64,000 nt of DNA. It comes from JAFMJV01 sp963800275. GTDB taxonomy: Bacteria > Chloroflexota > Limnocylindria > Limnocylindrales > CSP1-4. The first letter of the stretch is position 1, and every line of letters starts with the position of its first letter. The stretch covers positions 372,001-436,000 of the forward strand of contig CAWDAI010000002.1 of assembly GCA_963800275.1 (NCBI GenBank), read 5' to 3'. The translations under genes and the position numbers were made by a program. The notes beneath the pieces were generated by a model. It saw nothing but the letters and a program-made list of their open reading frames with translations, had not been told where the DNA came from and did no database searches. Shown here in pieces: positions 62,566 through 64,000 of the stretch.

Positions 62566-63474
62566 ATGGTCATCAGCACAGACCCCCGCCCACCGATCGC
62601 TGCTCCGCCCGTCTCCCCGCCCGCGCTGCAGCACGACCAGCCAGTGGCCCGTCCCTGGGCAGACGGCTCCGACGCGCTGCTGGTCGAACACGTCACCAAG
62701 CGCTTCAGCCTCGGTCGCAACAAGAAGACCGTGACCGCCGTGGATGACGTCTCGCTCCGCGTGGAGCGAGGCGAGGTCTACGGGATCCTGGGCGCCAACG
62801 GTGGCGGCAAGTCGACGCTCATCCGTCTCATCAGCACGTTGCTCACGATCGACACCGGTCGGATCGAGGTGCTGGGCCACGACGTGGCCACCGACGAGAT
62901 GGCGGTGAAGCGGCTCATCAACCGGGTCTCTGTGGACGCGGCCTTCTTCAAGAAGCTCTCGCCGCACGAGAACCTGCTCTATGCCGCTCGCCTCTACGGT
63001 CTCCGGGCCGGCGAGGCACAGCGGGAGGCCGAACGGATCCTGGCCAGGCTTGGCATCGCCAGGTCGCGGCTGGGCAGCCCGCTCGAGCAGATGAGCCGGG
63101 GCATGCAGCAGAAGGTCGCCATCGCGAGGGCCATCCTCACGAGTCCGACGCTCCTGCTGCTCGACGAGCCCACCACCGGGCTCGATCCACGCAGCAAGCT
63201 CGACGTGCAGGCCTTCATCGAGGAGATCAAGGCCACCCAGGACGCCACGGTCGTGCTGACCACGCACGACCTCGCGGAGGCCGATCGCCTCTGTGACCGG
63301 CTGTCCATCCTCGACGAGGGTCGCCTCGTGGTCGAGGGCACCCCCGACGAATTGAAAGCCAAGGTCGCGCGAGAGCACGGCCTTCCACCCACGCTCGAAT
63401 CGGTCTTCATGACCTGGACCGGGCGCTCCCTCGACGACGACGTCGGGGACGAGGAGAACCAGACAGATGCGTAA
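62566..63474 (+). CDS. ABC transporter ATP-binding protein (DrrA/ABC-2 export type)
   Basis: The 302-residue ATPase starts at ATG 62566 after AGGAGGTGACC. It shows Walker A GANGGGKSTLIRL, the signature MSRGMQQKVAIARA, Walker B LLLLDEPTTGLDPRS and the switch LTTHDLAEADRLCD. This is the DrrA/CcmA group that powers ABC-2 exporters of drugs, lipids or polysaccharides. The next gene, after 120 bp, is an ABC-2 permease. The cargo is unknown. Confidence 0.9.
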   Translation: MVISTDPRPPIAAPPVSPPALQHDQPVARPWADGSDALLVEHVTKRFSLGRNKKTVTAVDDVSLRVERGEVYGILGANGGGKSTLIRLISTLLTIDTGRIEVLGHDVATDEMAVKRLINRVSVDAAFFKKLSPHENLLYAARLYGLRAGEAQREAERILARLGIARSRLGSPLEQMSRGMQQKVAIARAILTSPTLLLLDEPTTGLDPRSKLDVQAFIEEIKATQDATVVLTTHDLAEADRLCDRLSILDEGRLVVEGTPDELKAKVAREHGLPPTLESVFMTWTGRSLDDDVGDEENQTDA

Positions 63475-63594
63475 ACCGCTACCCCGCCGACGCGGCGACC
63501 CACATCGCCGCCACGCACCCGAACGCCTGGCTGCCAGGCGCCGGCCATATCGCCACTCCATCCGCCATCCGCTCGAACGGGAGGTCGAGTCCTC

Positions 63595-64000
63595 ATGGCC
63601 CTACTGACGCGTGAGCTCATCGCGAGCTACGCCTTCATCGAGCGCAACTTCTTCCTGACCCGGCGCTACTGGGGCTGGGAGATCGCCTGGCTCGTCTATG
63701 CCACCGCCTCGGCCCTGTCCATCGCCTTCATCGGCGTGGACCAGGGCAGCCAGGAGCTGGTGCTGACGTTGATGATCGGTGCGGTCTTCTGGAACTTCCT
63801 GTCCATCGTCTTCGGCTTCATCGCCGAGACGGTGGCCTGGGAGCGTTGGGAAGGGACGCTCGAGTACACCTTCATGGCCCCGGTGCGTCGCTGGACCCAG
63901 CTCTTCGGCAGCACGATGTACGCGGTCCTCTACGGCCTCGTGCACACCCTCGTGATGCTCGTGGTGCTGGCAGTCTTCTTCGGCCTGGACTTCACCCAGG
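63595..64000 (+). CDS. ABC-2 type transporter permease (partial, runs off window)
   Basis: ATG 63595 follows GGGAGG. The first 135 residues show ABC-2 permease features: an amphipathic N-terminus (LIASYAFIERNFFLTRRY), membrane helices (WLVYATASALSIAFIGV and TLMIGAVFWNFLSIVFGFIA) and the coupling segment WERWEGTLEYTFMAPV. It forms an exporter with the preceding ATPase. The C-terminal half is outside the window. Confidence 0.85.
   Translation, partial: MALLTRELIASYAFIERNFFLTRRYWGWEIAWLVYATASALSIAFIGVDQGSQELVLTLMIGAVFWNFLSIVFGFIAETVAWERWEGTLEYTFMAPVRRWTQLFGSTMYAVLYGLVHTLVMLVVLAVFFGLDFTQ

Overview
The window is a high-GC, gene-dense bacterial chromosome segment with very short intergenic gaps, many 4-bp start/stop overlaps and frequent GTG starts. 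The gene set suggests a Chloroflexota bacterium of the Limnocylindria/Ellin6529 kind, with an uncultured actinobacterium as the weaker alternative. It includes a GGM-tailed GroEL under CIRCE, tig-clpP-clpX, a DUF2342 zinc metalloprotease, DUF4446, MrfAB, an inositol cluster and solute-binding proteins with Ser-Met-Ala-Pro repeats. Taxonomy is an inference from gene content only.

Layout. 1-1491 holds the tail of an MrfA-type helicase and its MrfB exonuclease partner. 1502-5292 is a four-gene osmoprotectant (quaternary amine) ABC importer. 5370-16429 is a myo-inositol catabolic island. Its left arm on the minus strand is iolE, iolD, a transaldolase-family gene and iolB. Its right arm on the plus strand is an IolG-like dehydrogenase, a sugar ABC importer and a LacI regulator. 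A convergent PfkB kinase closes the island, and a LacI-type operator overlaps the promoter between the arms. 16500-23591 contains a small leaderless gene, then a minus-strand run of five tightly packed genes (CpaE-like ATPase, murI, DUF2342 protease, D-2-hydroxyacid dehydrogenase, YchF-like protein), a methyltransferase and a membrane protein.

23615-30401 carries a UvrD helicase-nuclease, DUF4446, small membrane proteins and RarA. 30506-33989 is a compact serine-biosynthesis operon (class V aminotransferase, SerA, histidine phosphatase). 34002-38585 is a TgpA-like transglutaminase, DUF58 and MoxR operon. 38805-41051 encodes a proline-rich zinc-ribbon protein with DNA tandem repeats. 41102-46310 carries BrkB, a helix-turn-helix protein, FmdB, a zinc-ribbon protein and valS. 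46453-50688 is a dienelactone hydrolase followed by clpX, clpP and tig on the minus strand. A tRNA-Leu(UAG) lies at 50810-50895. 50904-58540 holds two membrane-associated proteins, groEL with CIRCE, cinA, an Mrp ATPase and a class II aldolase. 58709-64000 holds a META-domain protein, a hypothetical gene next to an IS1202-like insertion sequence, a leader peptide with a terminator, and an ABC exporter that runs off the window.

Two themes stand out. Eight genes have a TANNNT -10 box placed 6-7 nt before the start codon, so they are probably transcribed leaderless; in two cases the stop codon of the preceding gene lies inside the box. Several reading frames are interrupted by single-base changes: the osmoprotectant-binding protein, iolB twice, the transaldolase by an in-frame TAG, and the essential valS. 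Because valS is affected, consensus sequence error is the simplest explanation, but a real decay of the inositol genes cannot be excluded from the sequence alone. The only gene-free stretch longer than 300 bases is 62133-62565, which holds an IS end, a target repeat, a short leader ORF and a terminator.
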